NCBI RefSeq assembly: GCF_003086895.1
Contig: NZ_CP026004.1
Location: 3,322,731-3,386,730, forward strand
Direction: 5' to 3'
DNA from: Stenotrophomonas sp. ESTM1D_MKCIP4_1
GTDB lineage: Bacteria; Pseudomonadota; Gammaproteobacteria; Xanthomonadales; Xanthomonadaceae
DNA length: 64,000 bases
Shown: positions 44,180-57,024 of the stretch, piece after piece
Layout of the letters: each line of letters starts with the position of its first letter
Position numbering within the stretch: position 1 is the stretch's first letter
Translations under genes and position numbers: made by a program
The notes under the pieces: generated by a model
What the model was told of the DNA's origin: nothing
Seen by the model: only the letters and a program-made list of their open reading frames with translations
The model's database searches: none

Positions 44180-45043
44180 ATGCTGCATCCCACTCTGCCG
44201 CTCAACGCCCTGCGTGCCTTCGAGGCCGCTGCCCGGCACCAGAACTTCACCCGCGCTGCGCTGGAGCTGTGCGTCAGCCAGGCCGCGCTCAGCCACCAGA
44301 TCCGCGGGCTGGAAGACCGGCTGGGCATCCGCCTGTTCCACCGCCTGCCGCGTGGCGTGGCACTCACCGACGAGGGCGCCGCACTGTTCCCGGTGCTGCA
44401 TGAATCCTTCGAGCGCATCTCGGCCAGCATCGCCCGCTACACCGGCGGGCCGGCGCGGGAAGTACTGACGCTGGGCGTAGTGGGGACGTTTGCAACCGGC
44501 TGGCTGCTGCCGCGCCTGGCGGCGTTCGAGGCCGCGCACCCGGATATCGAACTGCGCCTGCAGACCCACAACAACCGCATTGATCTGGCGGGCGAAGGGT
44601 TGGACCTGGCGATCCGCTTCGGCGATGGCGACTGGCAGGGCCAGGCCTGCACGGCGATCCTCGATGCGCCCTTCGCGCCGCTGTGCGCCCCCGCCCTGGC
44701 ACGGCGCCTGAAGCAGCCGCGTGACCTGGGCACCGTGCCGCTGCTGCGGTCCTACCGCAGCGACGAATGGCCGCGCTGGCTGCAGGCAGCCGGGGTGAGC
44801 GGCGTGGAGGCGCGCGGGCCGGTGTTCGATTCGTCGTTGACCGTCGCGATGGCCGCGGCCGGCGGTGCGGGCGTGGCCCTGCTGCCGTTGCGCATGTTCG
44901 AGCAGGAACTGGCCGAAGGCCGCCTGCTGCAGCCCTTCGCAACCACGCTGGACCTGGGCCGCTATTGGCTCACCCGGCTGCGCTCACGCGCCGAGCGAGA
45001 GCCCGCCCGGCGCTTCCGCGAATGGCTGCAGGCGCAGGGATGA
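44180..45043 (+). CDS. ampR: LysR-type regulator AmpR
   Basis: 287 aa. N-terminal winged HTH (LNALRAFEAAARHQNFTRA, then SQAALSHQIRGLEDRLGI), then a periplasmic-binding-protein-like effector domain. Divergent from blaL2 as is standard. It activates or represses blaL2 (and, in S. maltophilia, blaL1 elsewhere) in response to muropeptides. Start at 44180. Confidence 0.94.
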   Translation: MLHPTLPLNALRAFEAAARHQNFTRAALELCVSQAALSHQIRGLEDRLGIRLFHRLPRGVALTDEGAALFPVLHESFERISASIARYTGGPAREVLTLGVVGTFATGWLLPRLAAFEAAHPDIELRLQTHNNRIDLAGEGLDLAIRFGDGDWQGQACTAILDAPFAPLCAPALARRLKQPRDLGTVPLLRSYRSDEWPRWLQAAGVSGVEARGPVFDSSLTVAMAAAGGAGVALLPLRMFEQELAEGRLLQPFATTLDLGRYWLTRLRSRAEREPARRFREWLQAQG

Positions 45044-45051
45044 CGTGCGTG

Positions 45052-45124
45052 GTAGAGCCGGCCGCTGGCCGGCTGCCATTGATCCTCGCGAGCGAATTCG
45101 TTGCCGGCCAGCGGCCGGCACTAC
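45052..45124. repeat. Head-to-head SMAG pair
   Basis: GTAG with an AGCCGGCC/GGCCGGCT palindrome (45052-45074) faces TGCCGGCC/GGCCGGCA followed by CTAC (45102-45124). Together they make a larger inverted repeat between ampR and the convergent ABC-F gene, which could act as a bidirectional terminator. Confidence 0.85.
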
Positions 45125-45127
45125 CCG

Positions 45128-46993
<1,866 letters not shown>

Positions 46994-47211
46994 GGGGGAA
47001 GGCGTCCATATAACCGAATGGAATGTGCTGGTGAGCACTGTTCCTGCGACGCAATTCTAGCGTTAACGAATACTTGACGCGCCCCGGGAAGCGACGCGGT
47101 CGCTCCACATCTCTCCCTCGTCGAGTCCGCGCGCCTCCCGGGCCCCTCCCCCGCCAATGCCCGCCACGGCTAAATGATTGCTTTTGCAACGTTTTTTTAC
47201 ATGACGCGCAT

Positions 47212-47240
47212 TTGACAGCTGCTTAAATTCCCGTTAATTG
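47212..47240 (+). promoter_or_regulatory. Sigma-70-like promoter of the TonB receptor gene
   Basis: TTGACA at 47212-47217, a 17-bp spacer, then TAATTG at 47235-47240. It stands about 90 bp upstream of the receptor start in an otherwise gene-free 336-bp AT-rich gap (46994-47329). The rest of the gap shows nothing recognisable. Confidence 0.6.
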
Positions 47241-47329
47241 CTGTATTGCGCACCGCAACAACCGTCGTCCGCCTCACCCCCGTGATGTCGATTCCGGTGC
47301 CAGATCCCGCCAACCGGAGCCCCACCCCG

Positions 47330-49717
47330 ATGAACCGCAAGACCAGCCTGATCGCCGCCGCCATCGCTGTCGCACTCGGTGGCGCTTCGTTCGCCGCCGC
47401 CGCCCAGCAGACCGGCAGCGCCGCCAACACCCTCGATACGGTGATCGTCACCGGTACCCGCGTGGCCGACCGTACGGTCGCCGAGTCGCAGTCGCCGATC
47501 GACATCATCACCCCGGAAATCCTGCAGTCCACCGGTACCAGCGAACTGGCCACTGCGCTGTCGCGCGCCCTGCCGTCGCTGAACTTCCCGCGCCCGGCCC
47601 TGACCGACGGCACCAGCGGCGTGCGCCCGGCGCAGCTGCGCGGCCTGTCGCCGGACCAGGTGCTGGTGCTGGTGAACGGCAAGCGCCGCCACACCTCGGC
47701 GATGATCAACGTCAATGGCAGCATCGGCCGCGGCTCTTCGGCGGTGGACATCAACGCCATTCCCATTGCCGCCATCGAACGCGTGGAAGTGCTGCGCGAC
47801 GGCGCCTCGGCGCAGTACGGTTCGGACGCCATTGCCGGCGTCATCAACATCGTGCTCAAGGGCAGTGGCAGTGGCGGCAGCCTGGCCGTGGACTATGGCC
47901 AGTACTCGGCCGGTGACGGCAACAAGTACCAGCTCTCCGGCGATACCGGCGTGGAATTCGCCAATGGCCGCGGCCGCGTGCACGTGGCCGGGCAGATCAG
48001 CCAGCAGGATGAGAGCAACCGTGCCGGCCCGTACCGCGGCACCACGCCGAATACCGGCAACTACCCCGGCATTGGCGAGACCACCTTCATCGTCGGCGAT
48101 CCGCGCGTGGATGCCACCGCCGCCTCGCTCAACGGCAGCTTCGATTTCAGCGACCACGTGACCGGCTACGCCAGCGCGCTGCTCAGCAACCGCGACATCA
48201 CCTCGTTCGCCTTCTACCGCTCGCCAAACCACAGCGGGCAGACCGCGCTGCTGGCACAGATCTACCCGGACGGCTACGTGCCGGAGATCAACCAGTATTC
48301 CAAGGACCGCTCGCTGGTGGCTGGCGTGAAGGGCAACACCGACAGCGGCTGGACCTGGGACCTGAGCCTGAACCACGGCGAGAACACCCTGGATTTCCAC
48401 ACCCGCAACAGCATCAACTACAGCCTGGGCGCCACCAGCCCGCGTTCATTCTACGACGGCACGCTGAAGTACCAGCAGGACATCTTCAACGCCGATGTGA
48501 CCAAGTCGCTGGACTGGGGCCTGGCCTACCCGGTCACCCTGTCCTTCGGTGGTGAGTACCGCAAGGAGAAGTGGGACCAGAATCCGGGCGAACTGAATTC
48601 CTACACCGGCACCGGTGCGCAGGGCTTCGCCGGCTTCACCCCCACCAATGAAGTGCACGCCGACCGCCACAACTACGCGGTCTATGCCGGCCTGGAAGCC
48701 GACCTGACCGAGAAATTCTCTGCCGGCGTGACCGGCCGCTACGAGGATTACTCGGACTTCGGTGACCGCTTCTCCGGCAAGCTGTCGGCGCGCTATGCCT
48801 TCACCGACAAGGTCGCGCTGCGTGCCACCGCCTCCAGCGGTTTCCGCGCCCCGTCGCTGGCCCAGCAGGGCTACCAGGCAGTGACCAGCCAGTTCCTCAA
48901 CGGCGTGTTCGTCGAGCGCGGCACCTTCCCCACCACCAGCGCCGCCGCGCAGGCGCTGGGCGCTTCGCCGCTGAAGGCTGAAACCTCCACGTCCTACAGC
49001 CTGGGCCTGGTGCTGCAGCCGGTGGACCGCCTGTACGTCACCGTCGATGCCTACCAGATCGACATCGACAACCGCATCGCGCTGTCCTCCAGCATCACCA
49101 CCAACGCCGCCACCAGCGCCCTGCTGGGCACCCTGGGCCTGCCGCAGGTCACCGCGTTCTCGTACTTCACCAACGGCCTGGATACCCGCACCCGCGGTGT
49201 CGACTTCGTGTCCAGCTACACCGTGCCGTTCGCCGCCAGCAGCCTGGAACTGACTGCGGCCTACAGCTACAACGACACCAAGGTGCAGCGCGTGGGCGGC
49301 ACGCCGGCCGTGTTCAGCACGCTGGGCCTGACCCAGTCGCTGATCGGCCGTGATGAGATCGGCCGCATCGAAGACAGCTACCCGCGCGACAAGACCGTGC
49401 TGAGCGGCACCTGGCGTTCGGACCACTGGGAACTGGGCCTGGCCGCGACCCGCTACGGCGAATTCACCGTGCGCAACTCGGCCACCGCCCTGCGCGACCA
49501 GACCTACGGCGACAAGTGGGTGCTGGACGCATCGGTGAGCTACAAGCCGAGCAGCAACTGGACCCTCACCGTGGGCGCCGACAACCTGCTGGACGAGTAC
49601 CCGGACCGCACCGCGGACCTGCAGAACTCGACCTTCGGCATGCTGCCCTACAGCAACTACTCGCCGTTCGGCTTCAATGGCGCGTATGTCTACGGCCGCA
49701 TCAAGTACAACTGGTAA
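47330..49717 (+). CDS. TonB-dependent receptor
   Basis: 795 aa outer membrane receptor. Signal peptide cleaved after about AAA (residue 24), TonB-box-like TLDTVIVTGTR near 34, plug domain with VNGKRRHTSAMINVNGS and VEVLRDGASAQYGSDAIAGV, then a 22-strand barrel ending in the aromatic VYGRIKYNW. Start at 47330 has CGGAG upstream. Substrate unknown. Antisense frames are shadows. Confidence 0.93.
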   Translation: MNRKTSLIAAAIAVALGGASFAAAAQQTGSAANTLDTVIVTGTRVADRTVAESQSPIDIITPEILQSTGTSELATALSRALPSLNFPRPALTDGTSGVRPAQLRGLSPDQVLVLVNGKRRHTSAMINVNGSIGRGSSAVDINAIPIAAIERVEVLRDGASAQYGSDAIAGVINIVLKGSGSGGSLAVDYGQYSAGDGNKYQLSGDTGVEFANGRGRVHVAGQISQQDESNRAGPYRGTTPNTGNYPGIGETTFIVGDPRVDATAASLNGSFDFSDHVTGYASALLSNRDITSFAFYRSPNHSGQTALLAQIYPDGYVPEINQYSKDRSLVAGVKGNTDSGWTWDLSLNHGENTLDFHTRNSINYSLGATSPRSFYDGTLKYQQDIFNADVTKSLDWGLAYPVTLSFGGEYRKEKWDQNPGELNSYTGTGAQGFAGFTPTNEVHADRHNYAVYAGLEADLTEKFSAGVTGRYEDYSDFGDRFSGKLSARYAFTDKVALRATASSGFRAPSLAQQGYQAVTSQFLNGVFVERGTFPTTSAAAQALGASPLKAETSTSYSLGLVLQPVDRLYVTVDAYQIDIDNRIALSSSITTNAATSALLGTLGLPQVTAFSYFTNGLDTRTRGVDFVSSYTVPFAASSLELTAAYSYNDTKVQRVGGTPAVFSTLGLTQSLIGRDEIGRIEDSYPRDKTVLSGTWRSDHWELGLAATRYGEFTVRNSATALRDQTYGDKWVLDASVSYKPSSNWTLTVGADNLLDEYPDRTADLQNSTFGMLPYSNYSPFGFNGAYVYGRIKYNW

Positions 49718-49738
49718 GCGGTAACGGGCACCTCGCTG

Positions 49739-49761
49739 GTAGTGCCGGCCGCTGGCCGGCA
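49739..49761. repeat. SMAG element after the TonB receptor gene
   Basis: GTAG plus TGCCGGCC/GGCCGGCA palindrome, 22 bp after the receptor stop. A CCCCTTC...GAAGGGG hairpin follows at about 49788-49806, similar to that near 27205. Confidence 0.85.
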
Positions 49762-49839
49762 GACCCTTGCCGCATCTGGAGGAAAGCCCCTTCTTGTTGA
49801 AGGGGCGCGCCGAAGGCGGGGGTAGAGGAGAAATGCGTG

Positions 49840-49880
49840 GGCAAACCCGCCGGCCGCGGCACGTGGCCGGCGGGTTTGCC
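49840..49880. terminator. Strong hairpin between TonB receptor and YbaL-like genes
   Basis: 16-bp perfect arms GGCAAACCCGCCGGCC and GGCCGGCGGGTTTGCC around a 9-nt loop. It probably ends receptor transcription. The next gene starts 57 bases on. Confidence 0.75.
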
Positions 49881-49936
49881 GTATCTGGCCTCATCGGTGA
49901 AAATCGGAGCATCCCCCCGATTGCCTGCGAGTGCCG

Positions 49937-51634
49937 ATGCACCATGACACCGACCTGATCAACATCGTGGCCGTTGGCCTGGGGCTCGCCTTCATCTTCG
50001 GCGCGCTGGCCAACAAGCTGCGCTTGTCTCCTCTGGTCGGGTACCTGGTGGCTGGCATCTGCGTCGGCCCGTTCACTCCGGGCTTCGTGGCCGACCAGGC
50101 GCTGGCCAACCAGCTGGCCGAACTGGGCGTGATGCTGCTGATGTTCGGCGTCGGCCTGCACTTCTCGCTGAAGGACCTGATGGCGGTGAAGGCCATCGCC
50201 ATCCCCGGCGCCATCGGCCAGATCGCCGTGGCCACCCTGCTGGGCTGGGGCGTGGCCTGGCTGATGGGCTGGCCGGCCCTGCACGGGGTCATCTTCGGCT
50301 TCTCGCTGGCCACCGCCAGTACCGTGGTGCTGCTGCGGGCGATGGAAGAACGCCGCCTGCTGGAAACCATGCGCGGCAAGATCGCGGTGGGCTGGCTGAT
50401 CGTTGAAGACCTGGCCTGCGTCCTGGCGCTGGTGATGATGCCGGTGCTGGCCGGTGTGTTCGGCCCCGACGCCGCCAAGGAAACCCACAGCGTCGGCAGC
50501 GTGCTGGCCGACATCGGCTGGACCTTCGTGCAGCTGGGCCTGTTCGTGGCGGTGATGCTGGTGGTCGGCCGCCGGGTCATTCCGTGGATCCTGGAACGCA
50601 TCGCCGGCACCGGTTCGCGCGAGCTGTTCACCCTGTCGGTGCTGGCCATCGCGCTGGGCGTGGCGTTCGGCTCGGCCATGCTGTTCGGCGTGTCCTTCGC
50701 GCTGGGCGCATTCTTCGCCGGCATGCTGCTCAACGAATCGGAACTGAGCCACAAGGCGGCGCATGATTCGCTGCCCCTGCGCGATGCGTTCGCGGTGCTG
50801 TTCTTCGTTTCGGTGGGCATGCTGTTCGACCCCAACATCATCGTGCAGCACCCCTGGCAGGTGCTGGCAACGGTGGCCATCATCATGTTCGGCAAGTCGG
50901 CGGCCGCGTTCTTCATCGTGCGCGCCTTCGGCCACCCCACCAGCACCGCGCTGACCATCTCGGCCAGTCTGGCGCAGATCGGCGAGTTCGCCTTCATCAT
51001 CGCCGGCCTGGGCGTGGCCCTGCAGATCCTGCCCAAGGAAGGCCAGTCGCTGGTGCTGGCCGGTGCGCTGGTGTCGATCATGCTCAATCCGCTGGTGTTC
51101 GGCCTGCTGGACCGTTGGCAGGCCAAGCAGGAGCAGTCGCCGCAGGCGCCCGAACCGGAAGAGGCGACCGGCCCCTCGCGCGACCTGCATGACCACGCCA
51201 TCGTGATCGGGTATGGCCGGGTGGGCAGCGAGCTGGCGCAGGTGCTGCGCGACCGCGGCGTGCCGGTGCTGGTGATCGATGACAACAAGGAACACGTCGA
51301 GCAGGCGCACGCCAAGGGCCTGGCAGCGATCCGCGGCAGCGCGGCTGCCGACCGGGTGCTGGCCGAGGCCCATCCGGAGCGGGCGAAGATCGCAGTACTG
51401 GCCATTCCGCAGCCGCTGGAAGCCGGTGAGGCGCTGGCCAAGCTGCGCGCGATCAACCCGGACCTGACCCTGCTGGCGCGCGCGCACAGCGATGCGGAAG
51501 TGAAGCACCTGCTGGAGCACGGTGCCGATGGCACGGTGATGGCCGAGCGCGAGCTGGCCTATTCGCTGGCGGAGATGATCATGTCCACCCCGCCCTACCG
51601 GAACCTGGGACAGCACAGCATCCCGGTGGTGTGA
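49937..51634 (+). CDS. YbaL-type K+/H+ antiporter with RCK domain
   Basis: 565 aa. N-terminal Na_H_Exchanger domain with about 12 TM helices (PLVGYLVAGICVGPFTPGF near 34), a linker, and a C-terminal RCK_N/TrkA-N domain (HAIVIGYGRVGSELAQVLRD near 422). Start at 49937 (MHHDTDLIN) matches the MHHxTPL start of YbaL; a GTG two codons upstream is possible. The likely role is cytoplasmic K+ and pH homeostasis under nucleotide control. Confidence 0.9.
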   Translation: MHHDTDLINIVAVGLGLAFIFGALANKLRLSPLVGYLVAGICVGPFTPGFVADQALANQLAELGVMLLMFGVGLHFSLKDLMAVKAIAIPGAIGQIAVATLLGWGVAWLMGWPALHGVIFGFSLATASTVVLLRAMEERRLLETMRGKIAVGWLIVEDLACVLALVMMPVLAGVFGPDAAKETHSVGSVLADIGWTFVQLGLFVAVMLVVGRRVIPWILERIAGTGSRELFTLSVLAIALGVAFGSAMLFGVSFALGAFFAGMLLNESELSHKAAHDSLPLRDAFAVLFFVSVGMLFDPNIIVQHPWQVLATVAIIMFGKSAAAFFIVRAFGHPTSTALTISASLAQIGEFAFIIAGLGVALQILPKEGQSLVLAGALVSIMLNPLVFGLLDRWQAKQEQSPQAPEPEEATGPSRDLHDHAIVIGYGRVGSELAQVLRDRGVPVLVIDDNKEHVEQAHAKGLAAIRGSAAADRVLAEAHPERAKIAVLAIPQPLEAGEALAKLRAINPDLTLLARAHSDAEVKHLLEHGADGTVMAERELAYSLAEMIMSTPPYRNLGQHSIPVV

Positions 51635-51695
51635 GGGGTATGCGCGGGGTCGGATCCCGTTGCTGCGCAACGGGCTCTGACCTGGCTCTGCTTTG

Positions 51696-51795
51696 GTAGG
51701 TGTCGACCTTGGTCGACACGGTGCGTGAGGTCAGAGCCGTTTTGCCCGCAGAACGGATCCGCCCCCTTATCGGCAGATCCACGCCATGCGTGGAT
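51696..51795. repeat. SMAG modules after ybaL-like gene
   Basis: GTAG plus the GTGTCGAC/GTCGACAC palindrome at 51696-51719 and an ATCCACG/CGTGGAT palindrome at 51777-51795 (headed GCAG instead of GTAG). Between them is a degenerate copy of the GGGGTCAGAGCC element. It resembles 27102-27149 with an insertion between the modules. Confidence 0.75.
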
Positions 51796-51799
51796 GCTC

Positions 51800-51955
51800 T
51801 CAGTTTGGATTTGCGGCGTGCTCTGCCTGGAGGCCTTGCGAGGTCGCGCTGGCCTGGTCGTAGATTTCAAACAAGGCGGTGCGGTTGTGCCAGGAGGCAA
51901 ACAGCAAGGCGAGGACAGCTGCGACTGCCAGGGTCGATTTCTTCACCCGATTCAC
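51800..51955 (-). CDS. Small secreted or membrane protein (51 aa), unknown
   Basis: Starts with GTG at 51955 after CAGGAC and reads VNRVKKSTLAVAAVLALLF, a Sec-like basic tip plus hydrophobic helix, then ASWHNRTALFEIYDQASATS and a short Ala/Gln-rich tail ending HAANPN. A second GTG three codons in is an alternative start. It lies among repeats without operon partners. Assigned on the signal-like N-terminus. Confidence 0.45.
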   Translation of the reverse strand: MNRVKKSTLAVAAVLALLFASWHNRTALFEIYDQASATSQGLQAEHAANPN

Positions 51956-52035
51956 GTCCTGATTGTGAAACTCCGTCGTAACGGCATTGGGACTGAATGT
52001 GGCCGCCGGGTCAACCGGGCGTCCCCGACCTCCTG

Positions 52036-52075
52036 GGGGTCAGAGCCGTTTTGCCCGCAAAACGGATCCGACCCC
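52036..52075. repeat. Long GGGGTC...GACCCC palindrome
   Basis: A 40-bp near-perfect inverted repeat, arms beginning GGGGTCAGAGCCGTTTTGC and closing GCAAAACGG...GACCCC. A degraded copy is at about 51729. It belongs to the same palindromic type as 43032-43070 and 35660-35728. The flanking non-coding stretch 51956-52093 holds nothing else. Confidence 0.8.
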
Positions 52076-52093
52076 GACTCGGTGGATCCACAC

Positions 52094-52130
52094 AAAAAAA
52101 TCCCCGGCGGGCCCGCACCCGTCGGGGATC
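52094..52130 (-). terminator. Rho-independent terminator of the metY-like gene
   Basis: On the minus strand GATCCCCGACGGG pairs with CCCGCCGGGGAT and is followed by seven T residues. It lies about 110 bp downstream of the metY-like stop, in the right orientation. Confidence 0.82.
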
Positions 52131-52241
52131 TGTACTGCTGGGATTGCCAGTCTTGCCACGCCTTGGAGAGGCAGTTCCACCGTAACGCATCCTGGCCCGG
52201 GTGGTGATCGCCGCTGGCGATGACGACCAAAGCGGTGGCTA

Positions 52242-53528
52242 TCAGGCGGCCGCCAACGCCTGTTCCAGGTCGGCGCGCAGGTCACCGATGTGTTCGATGC
52301 CGATCGACAGGCGCACGGTGTCCTCGCTGACCCCGGCACGGGCCAGTTCGTCGGCATTCAACTGGCGGTGCGTGGTCGAGGCCGGATGGGTGGCCAGCGA
52401 CTTCGCGTCGCCCAGGTTGACCAGCCGGGTGAACAGCTTCAGCGCGTCCAGGAAGCGCGCGCCTGCCTCACGGCCACCAGGCAGGCCGAACGTCAGCACG
52501 CCCGAGCCGTGCCCGCCCAGGTAGCGCTGCGCGGCGGCATGTTCAGGGTCGTCGGCCAGGCCGGCATAGCGTACCCACGCCACCTTCGCATGTGCCTGCA
52601 GGTACTGCGCCACGGCCAGGGCATTGGCGTTGATGCGCTCCATGCGCAGGGCCAGGGTCTCGATGCCCTGCAGGATCAGGAACGCGTTGAATGGCGACAG
52701 GGCGGCACCGGTATTGCGCAGTGGTACCACCCGCGCGCGGCCGATGTACGCCGCTGGGCCAAGGGCCTCGGTGTAGACCACGCCGTGGTAGCTGGGGTCC
52801 GGCTCATTCAGGCGGGCAAAGCGCGTGCGCTGCGCGGCCCAGTCGAAGCGCCCCGAATCGATGATGGCCCCGCCCAGGCTGGTGCCATGGCCACCGAGAT
52901 ACTTGGTCAGCGAATGCACCACGATATCGGCGCCATGCTCTAACGGGCGCAGCAGGAACGGCGTGGCCACGGTGTTGTCGACAATCAGCGGCACGCCCGC
53001 AGCGTGGGCCACCTCGGCAATCGCAGCGATGTCGGTGACGTTGCCGCGCGGGTTGCCGATGGATTCAACGAACACCGCCTTGGTGCGCGCGTCGATGAGC
53101 GCGGCGAACGCGGCAGGGTCCGCCGGATCGGCAAAGCGCGCCGTGATGCCGTACTGCGGCAGGGTATGCGCCAGCAGGTTGAGGCTGCCGCCGTACAACG
53201 CGCTGGCTGCCACGATGTTGTCGCCGGCCTCTGCAATCGTCTGGATGGCATAGGTGATGGCCGCCTGCCCCGATGCCAGCGCCAGCGCACCAATGCCACC
53301 TTCCAGCGCAGCCAGGCGCTGTTCCAGCACATCGGTCGTGGGGTTCATGATGCGGGTGTAGATGTTGCCCGGCACCTTCAGGTCGAACAGGTCCGCGCCG
53401 TGCTGGGTGTCATCGAAGGCGTAGGCCACGGTCTGGTAGATCGGCACCGCCACCGCTCGCGTGGTGGGGTCGGGCCGGTAGCCGCCGTGCACGGCCAGGG
53501 TTTCCAGTTGCCACTGCGGGTCACTCAT
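52242..53528 (-). CDS. O-acetylhomoserine sulfhydrylase-like PLP enzyme (MetY)
   Basis: 428 aa, Cys/Met metabolism PLP family. The PLP lysine lies in VVHSLTKYLGGHG near residue 208; the PLP-ring Tyr/Arg motif is GNIYTRIMNPTTDVLE near residue 60. The length and N-terminal LETLAVHGGYRPDPTTRA favour O-acetylhomoserine/O-succinylhomoserine aminocarboxypropyltransferase over cystathionine synthase. Start at 53528. Confidence 0.9.
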   Translation of the reverse strand: MSDPQWQLETLAVHGGYRPDPTTRAVAVPIYQTVAYAFDDTQHGADLFDLKVPGNIYTRIMNPTTDVLEQRLAALEGGIGALALASGQAAITYAIQTIAEAGDNIVAASALYGGSLNLLAHTLPQYGITARFADPADPAAFAALIDARTKAVFVESIGNPRGNVTDIAAIAEVAHAAGVPLIVDNTVATPFLLRPLEHGADIVVHSLTKYLGGHGTSLGGAIIDSGRFDWAAQRTRFARLNEPDPSYHGVVYTEALGPAAYIGRARVVPLRNTGAALSPFNAFLILQGIETLALRMERINANALAVAQYLQAHAKVAWVRYAGLADDPEHAAAQRYLGGHGSGVLTFGLPGGREAGARFLDALKLFTRLVNLGDAKSLATHPASTTHRQLNADELARAGVSEDTVRLSIGIEHIGDLRADLEQALAAA

Positions 53529-53639
53529 CGCACCAGACTCCATCCGGGAAACGGCCACCATAGGGCAGTGGCCGGACGCGGCTCAGACCTGCTGGCGATG
53601 TGGCCCATACCACGGGTTATCAGCGGCCGGAAAGACACA

Positions 53640-53668
53640 GGGCGCCGCGCGATGACCGCGCGGCGCCC
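53640..53668. terminator. Hairpin after clpB
   Basis: 11-bp perfect arms GGGCGCCGCGC and GCGCGGCGCCC around GATGACC, 20 bp beyond the clpB stop. No strong T-run follows, so termination would be partial or Rho-assisted. Confidence 0.6.
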
Positions 53669-53688
53669 TCGTCTGCATCACCGATGGA

Positions 53689-56274
<2,586 letters not shown>

Positions 56275-56324
56275 TGCGAATCCTCATCGGTCATCAGTGC
56301 CGGCCCGCGCCGGCGATGCAGGGA

Positions 56325-56352
56325 AGATGCGGTTGCCCCATCCAGTTTCAAG
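56325..56352 (-). promoter_or_regulatory. Sigma-32-like heat-shock promoter of clpB
   Basis: On the minus strand CTTGAAA at 56352-56346 and CCGCATCT at 56332-56325 are separated by 13 bp, close to the CTTGAAA-N13-CCCCATNT consensus. It lies 51-78 bp upstream of the clpB start. Confidence 0.72.
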
Positions 56353-56481
56353 GGTGGCTGCGACTGCACGGCTGGTTCGGTCAGCGTGCGGCAAGCATGC
56401 ACCTGCCGCCGTCGGCAGCGCGTTGATGCAACGCACACCATCAGCGGGGGACTGGCACAGCGGCGTAACGGATGCCATACT

Positions 56482-56500
56482 TGCGAATCATTCTCATTTC
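56482..56500. promoter_or_regulatory. Fur-like box upstream of the FecI-type sigma gene
   Basis: TGCGAATCATTCTCATTTC resembles the Fur consensus GATAATGATAATCATTATC and lies 28 bp upstream of the fecI-like start. Repression by Fe-Fur in iron-rich growth is inferred. Confidence 0.65.
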
Positions 56501-56527
56501 GATCCGTGCGCGACCGCGCCTTTCCGC

Positions 56528-57022
56528 ATGCACGCACACCACGAGCAACTGGGCACGCTGTACCGCGACCACCATCGGTGGCTGCAGGGCTGGCTGAGTG
56601 GCCGCGTGGGCAATCGCGATGTAGCCGATGACCTGACCCAGGACACGTTCGCGCGCCTGCTGCAGGGCCGCGATCTGGCCGCGCTGCGCGAGCCGCGCGC
56701 GTTCCTGACCACGGTGGCGCGCGGGCTGGCCGCCAACTGGTTCCGCCGCCAGGCACTGGAACGCGCCTACCTGGAGTACCTGGCGCAGTTCCCCGAACCG
56801 GTGCTGCCCTCGCTGGAGGAACAGGCGCTGGTGCGCGAAGCACTGCAGCAGATCGATGCGATGCTCGATGGCCTGCCGGCGATGGCGCGCCAGGTGTTCC
56901 TGCTGGCGCAGTTCGATGGCCTGCGCTACGAGGTCATCAGCGAGCAGCTGGGGCTGTCGCTGTCCACGGTGAAGCGGCACATGAAGCGCGCACTGATGGG
57001 CTGCCTGGCGCACGCCTGCTGA
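56528..57022 (+). CDS. FecI-family ECF sigma factor
   Basis: 164 aa. Region 2 (VADDLTQDTFARLLQGRDLA, then FLTTVARGLAANWFRRQ) and region 4 (YEVISEQLGLSLSTVKRHMK) are clear. The start at 56528 places the Fur-like box directly upstream. It is followed by the fecR-like gene after two bases and the TonB receptor, the standard surface-signalling arrangement. Confidence 0.92.
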   Translation: MHAHHEQLGTLYRDHHRWLQGWLSGRVGNRDVADDLTQDTFARLLQGRDLAALREPRAFLTTVARGLAANWFRRQALERAYLEYLAQFPEPVLPSLEEQALVREALQQIDAMLDGLPAMARQVFLLAQFDGLRYEVISEQLGLSLSTVKRHMKRALMGCLAHAC

Positions 57023-57024
57023 GC

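Noticed and set aside
48446..51670. 1074-codon minus-strand frame.
   Set aside because: Runs antisense through the TonB receptor and the YbaL-type antiporter, both with clear motifs.
51725..52207. 160-codon plus-strand frame in the intergenic region.
   Set aside because: Crosses several palindromes and has no signal, motif or RBS; the opposite-strand 51-codon frame looks more protein-like.
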